A stretch of 64,000 nt of DNA from Codonopsis lanceolata (GCA_013146195.2 CM028379.1:163483998-163547997); one strand, 5' to 3'; shown: positions 11,303 through 22,644, counted from the stretch's first letter. Notes: generated from the letters alone by a model not told the origin. Program-made: numbers and translations.

Positions 11303-14300
11303 TGTAACACCCCGCCCCTTCGTTAGCTCGGTTTGCGTGCTTTACTTGCACTTCTTCCTTTGTTGACGGTATGTTTGGTTTGCGAGAGGGTCTAGATATG
11401 TATGAGAGACCACATTGAGACCAAAACATTATTAAGAGACTCCATATAGTTTTTGACTTGCTAAATTCACAAGTCGTGACTCGACGATAGTCGGAATGCG
11501 ACGCGATTGAGAGTTTGCTTGCGTTTTGTGTTCGGGACCTCGGTTTGGTCCTAGAACTTTATAAGATGGTTTATTAACATGTTTAGATGTATTAGACTTC
11601 AATTTGGAGGTGTTCCTTAAGTCTATCGACGATTTGGAAGTTTTGGAGATAGCGTTCGTCTCTATCGCGTAGTTCGGGGATTGAGTCGTGTAATCGTCTC
11701 TCCTTTGGGATTCTTATTTCCCTAGTTGTTATTCAAATTTCTAGAAGTATTTAAGCTTCTTCATTATCCCTTATACTTGCCTTAAAAGTCTCCTTTCATT
11801 GCTGGTTCGATTGCTGAGTTCATTCGTCGTTCGGTTGCACGTTGTTGCACCTCTCCCTTCGCTGAGTTGTTTGGGGTTGTTTCGGGAGTTGTTCGGTGTG
11901 TTTCCGACTTGTTTTGAGTTGGGTTAGACCTTAGAATGGTTTCCCATAAGTTTGGGACCATTTAGGACATGTTTAGACCAAGTTCAAGGTTAAGCAGGGT
12001 CGCATCAATTTTGACCACTAGCCCGCCTCAAAAGCTGAGAACAATTCAAAATCAGTCCAAGCCCCAAGCATCTGGCGCCCGCCTGGCTTTGGTGAGGCGC
12101 CCGCCTCAACATCAGGTTACTCTACGGAATTTTTCCCTGTTTTTGTGTTTTTTGAAAAATACCTATCCTACCCTCATTAAACCCCCTCTAAAGCCCTTCC
12201 TAACCACCCATACTTAACCCAAATCATGTCCTAACATTAGTTGGAAGTTAATTAAGGTTAGATTAGTGTTTGATTACCCCTAATCTCTACTAATTGTACT
12301 TGGGTAATGTCTATTGTGCCCTCCTTAATTTGGGGGTATAAATACCCAAACCCCCTTTGCAATTTCCAGAAATCTCTTCATTTCTTCTCCTCATTCATAC
12401 GTATTAGAGATAGAGAGTACAAGGAGATTCAAACCCTAGCTTCCTTCTCTCTTCGATCCAAGACGATCCGACCATCCGATTTCCTTCAATCTTCAGATTC
12501 GTGAAGCCTCGGCGTGTAGAACAACTTCACCGCTCGTATTTTGGTTCTCTTGAGTTTCACTCAAGCTAGGTAAGTTACTTCCTTTTGATTTTGGTTCATT
12601 GGCCCTAAGGAAAACAACTTATATGCTATTTGTGGGCAATGAACACTTGATATGCTTTATGCCCAATTTTGGGGATTTTGGAAGTATAAACTTGTTAGGA
12701 GCATTTGTGAGATGACTTCTATGATTGTTGAAGTATATGATTGTTCTTCATCTTGTGTTTCTAGGATTATGAGTATGCTAGAAATCATGTCCATATGTTA
12801 CTTGGATTTATTGTGGAAGTATGCCTATGATTGGGGCTTTGGAAGAGTGAACTCACTAGATAACATGAGTAGGATCACTTAATTGAAATTAGGTGATTTA
12901 TGAAAAGGGTTATGATTTATGTTGGGTTTGATGTGAATTTTAGGGCTTGAGAATCAAGCCGAATTATTGGGAAATTGTTGTTAAATAAAGAGGCATTAAT
13001 GTTGAAATTGATGAAGTGCGTAAATGATGAAACTTAGTATTTAGACTCAACAGAGTCCTAATAAGTTCAACAATGTGTTAATGAACTCGGGTTGAAGTCC
13101 TACGACATTTGGGTTTTGATTGACTATGATTATGTTGAGTTCCTGGATTTTTAGGCTTGGGAAACAAGCCCGGATTATTTTTGGGAGAATTAATATAAAC
13201 TTGAATGATGTGTTAATTTTGGGATTTATGAAATGTGTATTTAATGAAATGCGATATTATGACTCAATGGAGTCATTTTAGGTTCAATAAGATGTTAGTG
13301 AGCCTTAGGTTGAAATTCTACGATGTTCAGGTTTGGTTGGTTTTGATTGTGAGTACCGAAAGCATCTCGAATTGTGTCCCATTTGTGACACCCATGATGT
13401 AGAAGCTTATTGGGGATTTATTTAGAGCGTGCAGTAGAGCACGAGCATTATAGACCAATCAATGATCTCGTGTATCCTTAAGAAATGATTATTTGAATGA
13501 AATTTCTTTTAGGAAATTCAGATGAACGTACATGGAAAACTTGCGGGTCTTGGACTACGGTGTAGTCTAGTCATTCCTGAGAATGGTTTTGAGGAAGTCG
13601 GTTATATACGACGGTTGGGACTATTGTTGAGTCCGGTATGCTTTTATGTATAGACTAAATGCTAAGTTTTGATTTATGAATGTTCTTGGACTAAAATAAT
13701 AGTCTTTGATTTAATCTTTAGTAGAGGACTATAGTAGACCTCACGTTGTGATTTATTGAGCTATAAGCTATTCTTGAATTGGTGATGACTTGAGGATTAT
13801 GAATACCTCAATATGTGGTTTTTGAACTAAACTTACGAGTTAGTTGAACATGTTAAGTGTGTACAATTATGTGCATTGTTTATTCGGTTTTGTAGAGCAT
13901 TATGACCTACTTGAATTGATAAGTTCTTTTGTGATGGACTTGGTCCTTATTGGTTTATCCAAGTAAATATCTACTGAGCATCTTGATTTGAGTCCAAATG
14001 GCGTCTTGTCGTTTTGTCAAGAATGGGACGATTCATAGCCTTTGGAAACATTCGCCATGAATCGCCGCATTGGTACCCTTTCTCCTCACTATATGGCTAC
14101 ACAGTGGGATGTGGTCTCGATTAGCCCCCTAGCCCGATATCGAGCTCCCATTTCTCATCCCAGGGTTGGATGAATGTAACGAGGTACTCATTAAGAAAAC
14201 TGATGAGTTGTGATCATTTGAGGATTGAAACCCAGTTTATGATCATTTGAAGGCTAGGCCCGGGTCTTGGTTTTACGTGCTTATGTATAAGCACTTATAT

Positions 14301-15243
14301 GAAAGATAACGTACTATGTGGTTTATGAAGTTTATGTTACATGATGACTTAATACAAGTTTATTATTGGTATGCTATTAAGATACCATGATTTTATATAC
14401 GCTTGTGCATTATGCCATGCCACGCCATGCTATGCCATACTATTGCATTTAGTAACTTACGGGTCATTATGACTCACTCTCGTGTGTTTGTTTTCCTTAG
14501 TGTGTGCAGTGATCCCAAGTACGCTGGCGGCTTTGATAGTGATTCCTAGAAGGTGGTCTTCCTGCTTTAAGCTTGGATTTATTATTATTATTGTATTTAT
14601 TATCTTGAGACACCTGATGTAAAGTTATGTAAGCTTTACTTGGGTAGTTATGTTAGTATTTTATTGTCGTTTATTTGGGAGCCGACATTGCTTGGTCGAG
14701 CTATTGTATTTAATTAGAGGTTATTCCTTGTCTTTCTCGAGCAAGGTTTTAGCTCGCAAGTTCTAGTATATGTTATTGTTATTTCTATCTCCCGACAACT
14801 TTTAGTCGGTAGACATTGGTTTAGTTGTTAGTATTTTATATCTTATTCGCTTAGTTGATTTGTCCCTCCGACATGTTGAGCCGCTGAGTGGTTGTTTATC
14901 GTTGGTATTCTCGTTGATTCGCCGGCCTTAGGCCGCTGATGGTTTGTTGTCCGTACAATGTTGCGCCACGCGAAGTCGTAGATTTGTCGAGAGATATTTA
15001 TCTCTCTCGGCCTCAGGTTCCTTTGTTTAGGATTAAAGGCTTGGGTTCCACTTATGATTTGCTTCCGCAGATTTTAGTTTTTAGTTGTTCCGATTGCCGT
15101 TATGGCTTTACCTTTATATTAGAGTTCGATGGCTCATCTTTTGGACTCGTACCATTATGCTTAGCAGGTGCTTGTCCGTCTTTAGCTTGTCTTGGTGGCA
15201 CGACCTTGGGATTCCGCATTGGAGTCCGGATCGGGTCGTTACA
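11303..15243 (+). repeat. solo LTR, Tekay-like, 3.94 kb, with target duplication
   Basis: Runs from TGTAACACCCCGCC to GGATCGGGTCGTTACA. Both flanks are ATCAC (11298-11302 and 15244-15248), a perfect 5-bp target duplication, and no internal retrotransposon sequence is present. It is therefore a solo LTR left by recombination between two LTRs. Orientation is plus, opposite to elements B and C, but the same hairpin-rich blocks recur, such as GACTCAATGGAGTC and GGCTTG...CAAGCC. ORFs within it (for example 14939-15394) have no recognisable product. Confidence 0.85.
12073..12345 (+). promoter_or_regulatory. solo-LTR promoter: GC palindromes and TATA
   Basis: Plus-strand TATA box TATAAATAC (12337-12345) sits in the near-palindrome GGGTATAAATACCC. 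Upstream are GGCGCCCGCC (12074-12083) and GAGGCGCCCGCCTC (12094-12107). This is the same design as in LTR-A, LTR-B and LTR-C. The transcript start would lie about 30 bp downstream. Confidence 0.6.
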
Positions 15244-16014
15244 ATCACTATCACCACCATGCCTAAACTGGCAAACACTTCCCATCTACCATGGCACTAA
15301 ATATTACGACCATTGTTGCCACACCCCTTCACTGCTACCAACCCTTCTTCTCCATAGGCCATCGCGATCATGCCTAAACCCTTTGTATGAGTAACTAACA
15401 TCACATCCACCGATAAAAAATATGCATTCTAGTGAGGGACATTAAGAAAGGAAAATATTTTGGTCTCTAAATAAGAGTATGATCAACTTTACTTTTTAAA
15501 TTGGAGACAAACAAGATACTGAATGGTCGTAGATGTTACATAGACACGCGGGCGATAGCAACAGCAGCGACAGTGGTGTATTGAAGGAAATATAGGGATA
15601 TGGTGGTAATTGATATATGGTGGTGGTGGTGGTTGTAGTGGTATTCGTGTACAGCCGTACGTGTTTTGGATTAGTTACGGTTATATAGTGGTGGGGCGAT
15701 GGTAGGATTGTTATTGTTATAGTGATGTTTGCAATGGGGTGAAGTGTTAATGGTAGTCATGGTTTGCGAAATGCTTCAGTAGTGGTTGTGAGGGCGGTAA
15801 AGCTATTTTTGGGTGATGGTGGTGCCGGTAGAATTGGTGGTGATAATAAAATAATAATGAAAATATTATATGAAATATTATTTTTTTTCAAAATAATATT
15901 TATAATCAAAACCATGTACATTTGTAATTTATTTAAAAGCTGGTTGTGTTATTAAATAAGAACATAAGTTTTTAATTGTTTTTAAATAATAAGGATATGT
16001 ATGGAACAATCACT
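15244..16014. other. CACTA interior, CCA/TGG-rich, no gene
   Basis: Continues the CCA-rich sequence that was split by the solo LTR (ACCACCATCACC on both sides). It then becomes TGG-rich (GGTGGTGGTGGTTG near 15620), then AT-rich. No ORF is convincing. Confidence 0.5.
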
Positions 16015-17031
16015 TATACTCCTTCCACTCCACGTAAAAAGTCTACTATTTCATTTTGGTATGTATCATTTAAAGAGTCCACTTTCAAAAATTAAGACAT
16101 AAAAATATCATTTTATTACTAATAAACTATTAAAGTTGTAATTTTCATAAAAACAATAATTTTCAAATGAGGACCGAAACAAAAAAAGTATTTGAAATTA
16201 TAAAAATATAATTTCAAGTCAATTAATAATCATATTCCCCAAAATTAAAACTCCCTCCACCGCCAACCCCAAAATCCCCAATATTCTTGTTACCGCAAAA
16301 AACACTCTTCCCTTTGTGAAATCCCTAAATCAACTATCCAAATCCTCAAATCTCCAATTCTCTCTGTTCAGGTTATTGCTGCGTCCAACCTTTGCTCCAT
16401 CCTTCTCCATCGCCTCCAAATATTTCCCATAAACTTCTCTCCCCAAGATTTTACTTTCTGGCTTTACTTCCCTCCACACAGGTTTTTGCCAAATTCCCAA
16501 AAATTCCCTCTGCATAGGTATTCCCCAAATTAACTTAGACATTCAATCGATAGAGAGCAGAGACTTTGCACAACCAATTCGAGGAATCGCTAAATACAAC
16601 ACACCGGTTACAATCTCTCTCTCTCTATCTCAATTTCTCTCGTTTTTTTTTGGCACTTCATGCTGCTATTTGTTTCTCTTTTTTAGATGGCCACAACTCT
16701 TCAATTCTTTGTCATCTTCACAACCATTATTGTGTTGCTAATTCCACAAAAGCTCAAGGTACGCTTCTCTATATATATGTGTGTGTGTGTTGTATTATAC
16801 TACATGTTTAATTCGTGATTGTAAAATATTAGGGCACACTAGTTTTCTCATTTGTTCTTTTTCGTATTTCAATTTGTTGGTGAAACTTTTTTTTTATTTT
16901 AGGGCAAGTTAGGATCTCTTAGTCTAATTTTGTTTTCAATTTCTATGCAAATTTGGGCATTTTTCATTTTATCTTGTTATATAGTTCCCAATTGATAGAA
17001 AGTATACTATTTTCTTGAGATGGAGGGAGTA
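16015..17031. mobile_element. possible Stowaway-like MITE ends
   Basis: TACTCCTTCCACTCCACG at about 16019 and, inverted, GAGATGGAGGGAGTA ending near 17031 resemble the CTCCCTCCGT-type termini of Tc1/mariner Stowaway MITEs, with TA at the edge. The 1 kb between them is long for a MITE and contains pyrimidine-rich, 5'-UTR-like sequence. The two ends may belong to different insertions. Confidence 0.4.
16687..16758 (+). other. exon-like segment with ATG, unrecognised
   Basis: An ATG opens a short hydrophobic reading frame (MATTLQFFVIFTTIIVLLIP) that meets a GT at AAG|GTACGC. It is preceded by a CT-rich, UTR-like stretch. It may be the first exon of a captured host gene. No family could be assigned, and it may be chance. 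Confidence 0.25.
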
Positions 17032-17240
17032 AGTTGTCGTGTGTGAGCATCTTATTCTAGCTTTGTGTGTGGATTTTTTTTGGAAAATAATCATGTGTGT
17101 AGATAAAAGAATGCTTTTTCCAAGTAATAGAAATAGGAGCTTCTGTGAACTGATAGGAAAGAAATCTATTTGCTCGATAACTTCTTGGGATTTTATAATT
17201 ATCACAAACACACATTTTCCTTCATTTTGCGTGCTGTAGG

Positions 17241-17278
17241 AATTTATGACTCAGTTTCATAATGCTTCTAGTGAAGGT
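17241..17278 (+). other. small exon-like segment, unrecognised
   Basis: GCTGTAG|GAATTT opens and GTGAAG|GTATGT closes a 38-bp segment with good splice consensus on both sides. It lies about 130 bp before the NF-YB exon, so it could be an upstream exon of the same captured gene. It is too short to identify. Confidence 0.25.
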
Positions 17279-17409
17279 ATGTTGTATTGTACTTGTGTTC
17301 TTCAATCTTCATTGTCCATTTAAATGTAATAAAAAACGTAATTTTCTTCATACTGTAAAAGATATACAATAGTTTATTAGGTTTCTGCTTACTGCTTTCA
17401 ATTTCTGGA

Positions 17410-17580
17410 TATTGCCGAAGACCTTATCAGTCAAAATACTGATCTTCGAGGCCAAGTGATAAGTGCCAAAGGGAGTAACGGAAGACAATTAACGGTGATG
17501 ATCTGTTATGGGCAATGGCTACCTTGGGTTTCGAGGAATATATTGAGCCACTCAAGGCCTACTTGCTTAAATACAGAGAG
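17410..17580 (+). pseudogene. captured NF-YB (CCAAT-box factor) exon
   Basis: NF-YB is a histone-fold subunit of the nuclear NF-Y trimer, which binds CCAAT boxes. Read in one frame, 17461-17580 gives DKCQRE, a TAA stop (17476-17478), then RKTINGDD and LLWAMATLGFEEYIEPLKAY, ending LLKYRE. This is the second half of the conserved histone-fold domain. One extra base near 17454 shifts the upstream part, where FISF/TSEA-like remains can still be made out. The segment ends exactly at a GT (GAG|GTACTT), as a spliced exon would. Only about one third of the domain is present, inside the CACTA element, so this is a host gene fragment carried by a transposon. Domain identity is very clear; the source gene is unknown. 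Confidence 0.85.
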
Positions 17581-18790
17581 GTACTTCTTTTACTCGTTCT
17601 AGTTGTATGTCAATGTGTTTGGGCATCTAAATTTTGATTTATACTTGTCTCATTTGATACATTGATCATGGCTAATGGATTGACTTTTCATGTCTGTTTA
17701 TGTTCTTGATTGGAATGGCTATATGGAATATGGAGGTTGGTGCATGTTATGTTTGGTGTCTACAATTCAATATCAAGAATAAAATGTGGTAAAACTAGGA
17801 AACATAAAATTTATCAATTAAAGTATCAATGCTATGTTTGGTGCATTTTATGTTTGCAAATTTCGTGTGGCCTGATGTCAATTTAAGTATCAATTTTTAG
17901 ATATTAGTCGTCCTAGTGTTCTGGCTGTAATTGTGCATGGTGTGTAAAGTTTTTGGTGTGCCTCTGTAAACAAGCTGAGAAATGAGCTCCAATTTTGAAA
18001 GTGTATACTGAAAATGGAGAAGTTGGCTCATCTAGTCTTAACTCCTTAAAATGAATGTCTAGTGGTTAAACTTAACTGAATTACACTTGTTATTTTGTCA
18101 CTTTCTAAATTTTTTAATCTATTTAATGTATTCCTATATTTGTTTTATATATTTGCTTCAATTTCGTGTCCACATAGTAATATCTCAATCTTTCCTGTCA
18201 TTTATTGTAATTTATTATATTTTAAAAATTTATTGACAACTGAATCATTGATGTTAGTCAGGCTCGGGATCACTCATTTTGTAAGCTAGCCAGGCTGAGC
18301 TCAGTTTTAGCTCTTTATGTTAGTCAGGTGCTTATATTGGGAGGGACTAGTTATCTTTTTTTGGGGTACAATACTTTCTTGTGTAGGCCAATATAATGCT
18401 TTGATTCTGAATGATGTGGTTTATTTTTAAATTTTTATAGATCTGAAAAGTCAAAATGATACTATTGAGGTTTTTTATTAGTTAATATCAAATAGAGATA
18501 CCCAATTGAATAGATCAGTTTCGATAAATTACTAACTACAACCATACTAAACTAGATTAGAACTTGGAAGATCAACTCCAGTTCCTCTTTGTAAGTGCCA
18601 CTTTCATCAATTTAGAATATGAGTTTCAACCAAAAATAGAACAATGATTTGATAATAGATCATACTATGCCATAAATTCATCCAACTAAAAGAAAAAAAA
18701 GAAAATTTGTCTGATAGTTTTTTTTTTTAAGTTTTTGCCTTTTAGGTTTATGTTTTAGTTTTTAATTTTTAATTAAGTTTAACTTTGTCA
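17581..18790. other. CACTA interior, intron-like, no gene
   Basis: AT-rich sequence after the NF-YB exon, possibly its captured intron. Repeated phrases such as GTGCATG/TTATGTTTGG occur near 17740-17850. No ORF or RNA gene is supported. Confidence 0.5.
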
Positions 18791-18794
18791 ATTA

Positions 18795-18968
18795 TATAAT
18801 CGGGTTGGGCCGAGCCGTGCTTTTCGGGCTTTTAAAGTTTGCGCCAAACACGGTGGGCCGGGCCAAAGAGGTTTGCTTTCTGGGCCTTCTAATTTAAGGC
18901 ATAGGCCCTTGAAAAGTCGGGTGAACTCGACCGGGCCTATGAGTCGGGCTCAATTTTGACAGCTCTAG
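18795..18968. mobile_element. hAT-like terminal fragment
   Basis: A GGGCC-rich stretch (GGTTGGGCCGAGCCG, GGGCCGGGCC) ends in TTTTGACAGCTCTAG, that is CTAGAGCTGTCAAAA on the other strand. Such ends are seen on plant hAT-type elements. The opposite end was not found and no target duplication could be shown. Confidence 0.35.
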
Positions 18969-19289
18969 TCTTGGGCAACGTCCCTTCACGAGCCGCCCGA
19001 AAGAAAAACTTCTATTAGCAACATGATTTAGTATTGAATGATATTACCTCCGTAATAAAATGATATTTTTATAACTTATTTTTTGAACCGAGAGAATATT
19101 ATTTAATCAATTTTGAAAATTTAAATGATAATAATGGTCCCTTATATTAGTCGTTCGTATGTTTTAAATAATTTAAGTATTTAAAGATGTTGAAAAGAAA
19201 TTTTATTTATTAATTTATTTGTAAAAGAATATATATCTTAGAAAAACTAGAAATACATTTAGGTAATTTTTTCCCCAAACCTAGGTTAG

Positions 19290-19640
19290 TTCGCACAATG
19301 CTAAACGGAAGGACGGAAGGCAGCAGCAAGCTTGAGCTTGATCACTCAAGTTTCTTTCTCTTTCTCTCAAGTAGGTAATTGACTTTCTCTTCAATTATTC
19401 ATAGTTCTGAATTCTATTTCATGATTGTTATGAATTTATGATCTATCTTTTTATTCAAAATTAGGGCTTTTGATTTTTTAATTTGGGTTTATATAGTTGA
19501 TTTATTGATTACTTGATTAACTAATTTGATATTTTGATTGATGAATTTGTTGAATTATTCTATTTATCCGAAATTAGGGTTTTTGATTTTTGAATTTAGG
19601 GTTAAATTCTATGATGAATTCATTAAAAAAATTGTTTCAA
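19290..19640 (+). other. 5'-UTR/first-intron-like sequence
   Basis: TTTCTCTCAAGTAG|GTAATTG looks like a splice donor after a CT-rich leader and is followed by the T-rich run typical of a plant first intron (repeated TTAGGGTTTTTGATTTTTG). It may be the promoter-proximal part of a captured host gene. No coding sequence was recognised. Confidence 0.3.
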
Positions 19641-19739
19641 ATCCAAGCCCCGTATAACAATTTTCTGAACTGAAAAGGAATTCTGGATAAACAACCTTCT
19701 GTTGGCTATTGCATTGCTGCTTTATCTTTGAATATGTGA

Positions 19740-20415
19740 TTGTTATTGCTATATGTGACATCACACCATCGCGTACTTCAATATAAAGCGATGACTAAAG
19801 CAATCACATATTCAAAGATAAAGCAATGGAAAAAACAATCACGTATGCCACAATAAAGCGATTATAAAAGCAATCGCGCATACGGAGATAAAGCGATGAT
19901 TAATGCAATCGTGTAACTTCAGATAAAACGATGGTTAAAGCAATCGCGTATTCTAAAATAATGTGATGGCCAAAGCAATCACTTATGGCTCACTATAGAG
20001 ATGGTTAAAACAATCGTGTATTTCAAGATAATGTGATGAAAATATCAATCGCCTAACGTCCTCTAAAGTGATTGAATAAACCATCGTCTATTATGAAGAC
20101 GATTGCTTTAGCAATCACTTGTTTAGTACTAAGGTGATGATTTAACAATCGTCTTTTCATAGATTATTCGATGGCTTTGTATTTTTATGAATTAAAAAAA
20201 TAAATATTATTTTTCATGTTAGGTGATTGTTTATACCATCACGTAAAATCTATGAGATAATGCAACAACTTTTACCATCACTTAAAGTTTCAGCGACAAG
20301 GCTTTATGCGATGAAACCGGTGATTGTTTTGACCATCACATATAGTCTAAGGCGATGGTTTTTTAGTATTGGCGATTGCTTTCGGCCATCATGTAAAGAT
20401 AATTTTCTAGTAGTG
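19740..20415. mobile_element. end of a second CACTA-type element
   Basis: Ends in AATTTTCTAGTAGTG, so the reverse complement starts CACTACTAGAAAATT, a CACTA-style terminus different from that of the host CACTA. The preceding 650 bp are packed with variants of GCGATTG.TTT and CCATCACGTA in both directions, consistent with subterminal repeats. The other end was not found, so the element is truncated. Confidence 0.55.
19783..20166 (+). repeat. 35-bp degenerate tandem repeat, about 11 units
   Basis: Nine consecutive units are exactly 35 bp (19783-20097), followed by one of 34 and one of 35. The consensus begins ATAAAGCGATG and continues TTAAAGCAATCGCGTAT. The period is held despite 20-40 percent divergence between units. 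It lies in the subterminal part of the second CACTA-type end. Confidence 0.85.
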
Positions 20416-21800
20416 TTGGTGAAACCGCGTGGGCAGGTGCTGCATATTATTTGTTTAGTAGTGGGATGGTCCATGGCTAGTCCACGGCTGGTTTTACTAG
20501 CTGATCTTCTTCCAAATCCAACACTTGAGACATCATTTTCATTAATCAGGTAAGCTTATAATTTTTATCGAATCTCAGCACCTGTACTACTACATAATAT
20601 TAGAACTTTCACCACACTTACTTTCATTCTAGTAAATAGTTATGTTTGATAATTCAACCTCACCACACTTATCTTGATTTCTTCGATACCCATTGGACTT
20701 AGTGCTGCAGTAAGGTTATATTCTTTGATGATCTTAGTTGCTGCAACCCACCTTGGTGATGCTCTTCAATGTGTCATTTTTGGTAAGTGCCTACATCAAC
20801 ACATACACACACACACACGTACACTTACTAGCGATGTTTGACTGTGACCGATATATCAGGTAAATCATTTATTCCCTTCATCCCAGAAAGAGAGTTTCAC
20901 ATTGACTTTTCGAAGTCAATAAGATCAGTTCTCAAACTGATATGTAACATATTTTTGTTTAGTTGTAGAAAAAAATTATAACCTTTCTAAGTACACTGAA
21001 AGTACTATGAAATAAAAAGTTCTATAGTTTTGTGTTAAGTGACTCGAACTGGTAGAAGTTTCTAACTGACTTAAACTTGTGAATGGATAATATTTATTAC
21101 CACTACTAGCTAGTACAAATTAATTTTTCTAGAAACAAGTTAAAATAGAAAAAATAAACAAAATCTTCTTAGTTTCCATTAAGTACATTAGCAGAACTTA
21201 CAAGCTCCGATGATATCATCTTTATCTGATGTGTGTAGTTACAACTTTCATCTTATATGCTCCAAAAGCTTTTTAAGTGGTCTGTGGCTGACAGGGATAC
21301 CATTGATCATTCTTGTTTTGAACTATTTCTTCTCTTAAATATGGCACTTCTTTTGATATTTACCTTAAAGTATTTAGTTAATATGTTTGACACACAAATG
21401 GAAATTAATCACGATGGAGCCTTTCCTGCAATACATTCAAAGTCTTATGCCGATAGGTCAATTTTTTATATTTTTTTCCCTTTAGGCACTTAATGTTTTA
21501 TTTATTTTATTGTGTTCAGAATGAGTATACCTTCAAAGTTGCATTAACCAAGCTGGAGAGTGATCCAATGGCTGAAGTAGAAGGTACAACCCAACCTCCT
21601 CAAAGTTTTTTAGGTCGCTTTGGAGAGCGGCAGTTAAGAAGGTCGGGGGTAATACTGGGAGAAAGGATCGTCTCTACGATTTTGACAACTACATTCACAA
21701 TCACATCCAATGTTAGTGGTTCCTCCCCATCATCAAAGAGTTGTAATTGTATAGCATCACAGGCGCCACACTTGAGTAGTCTCATCTATGTAAAATGAGA
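20416..21800 (+). other. unrecognised exon-like series (captured gene?)
   Basis: Several short open segments are bounded by splice-like signals: one closing ATCAG|GTAAGC (about 20550), one closing TTTTG|GTAAGT (about 20782), one opening CTGACAG|GGATAC (about 21296), and one opening TGTTCAG|AATGAG and closing GTAGAAG|GTACAA (about 21521-21584). Readable peptides include LLADLLPNPTLETSFSLI, LMILVAATHLGDALQCVIFG and EYTFKVALTKLESDPMAEVE. I do not recognise the family. The pattern resembles a host gene carried in the CACTA. Confidence 0.35.
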
Positions 21801-22139
21801 ACCAAGCCTCTCCTCAGACTCCTCATTCAACGAGGGACAATATTCACATTACTTTATCTTAGTTTCACCTAGTTCATTGTGGGTTTTGATTCAAAATTTG
21901 GGTCGAAATTGTTCACAAAACTGAGGTTCAAGATATTTGTATAGAGTTCTTTTGATCGTTGAGATATTATGAACAAATGTGGATATTTAGATATCGTTTT
22001 GAATGAACAAGTAGTTGTTCCATATTGTTTCAAATGAATATATGTTTTAGATATTGTTTTTGATGTTTATTAAGATTTTGAATATCTATTCAGGTACAAA
22101 TAGTATTTGTAATTATTAATAAATATGCCATCATTTTAC
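21801..22139. other. AT-rich CACTA interior, nothing recognised
   Basis: AT-rich sequence with weak internal repetition (AGATATTGTTTT and related phrases) leading into the right subterminal repeats. Confidence 0.5.
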
Positions 22140-22613
22140 CTAGGAATTTTGTCAAGGAATATTATTTAATAGTCTAATTTAGCAAGGAATATTACCAAGG
22201 AAAGTTCTTTGGAAATCCTGAAAATATAAATATATTATATATAGTAAATAGATACCAAGGAATTTTAGCAAGGAAATATTCATTGGTAAAATAAATATTG
22301 CCAAGGAAATTTAGCAAGAAAATTAAAATATATATATAATGATTTTTTATTTATACCAAGGAAATAAATTCGTAGGTAAATTCGTTGGAAAAATATTCCC
22401 AAGGAAAACATGTTCATTTTTTGAATAATAAATCTGAAATTACCAAGGACAAATTCCTTGGCAATTTCCTAGGCAATTTACCAAGGAATTACAATTCTTC
22501 AGCAACGTTACCAAGGGAGCAAATGCCAAGGAAATTTCAGAAGTTTGCCAAGGAACTTTTTCCACGGTAAAATATGTTTACCAAGGAATTAGTATAAATT
22601 GCCAAGGAAATGT
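22140..22613. repeat. CACTA right subterminal repeats
   Basis: Dense copies of ACCAAGGAA and CCAAGGAAA, with a few inverted TCCTTGG. They mirror the array at 9564-10100. ORFs that cross it are repeat artefacts. Confidence 0.85.
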
Positions 22614-22644
22614 GTCCATGGCAATACAGAATTTTTTCGTAGTG
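22614..22644 (-). repeat. CACTA right terminal inverted repeat
   Basis: GTCCATGGCAATACAG followed by AATTTTTTCGTAGTG. It is the reverse complement of the left end with two mismatches in 31 bp, and TAT follows immediately. Confidence 0.9.

Larger units (their letters stand above)
9533..22644. mobile_element. CACTA (En/Spm-type) transposon, 13.1 kb, no transposase seen
   Basis: Both ends are visible. The left end begins CACTACGAAAAAA and the right end is its reverse complement; the terminal inverted repeat is 31 bp (9533-9563 and 22614-22644) with two mismatches. The 3-bp sequence TAT flanks both sides (9530-9532 and 22645-22647), the size expected for this superfamily. Clusters of ACCAAGGAA and its reverse complement fill about 550 bp inside each end. 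No TNP2-type transposase could be read inside, so the copy is probably non-autonomous. Its interior holds a solo LTR, MITE-like ends and gene fragments. It is inserted in LTR-D. Confidence 0.88.

Noticed and set aside
14939..15394. 151-codon ORF as a gene
   Set aside because: It crosses the right end of the solo LTR and its target duplication, and has no recognisable domain.
15244..15860. CCA-rich and TGG-rich tracts as long inverted-repeat arms
   Set aside because: Beyond shared trinucleotide composition the arms do not align base by base.
20711..20782. MATE-type transporter exon
   Set aside because: LVAATHLGDALQCVIFG has a faint resemblance, but neither the flanking segments nor conserved positions support it.
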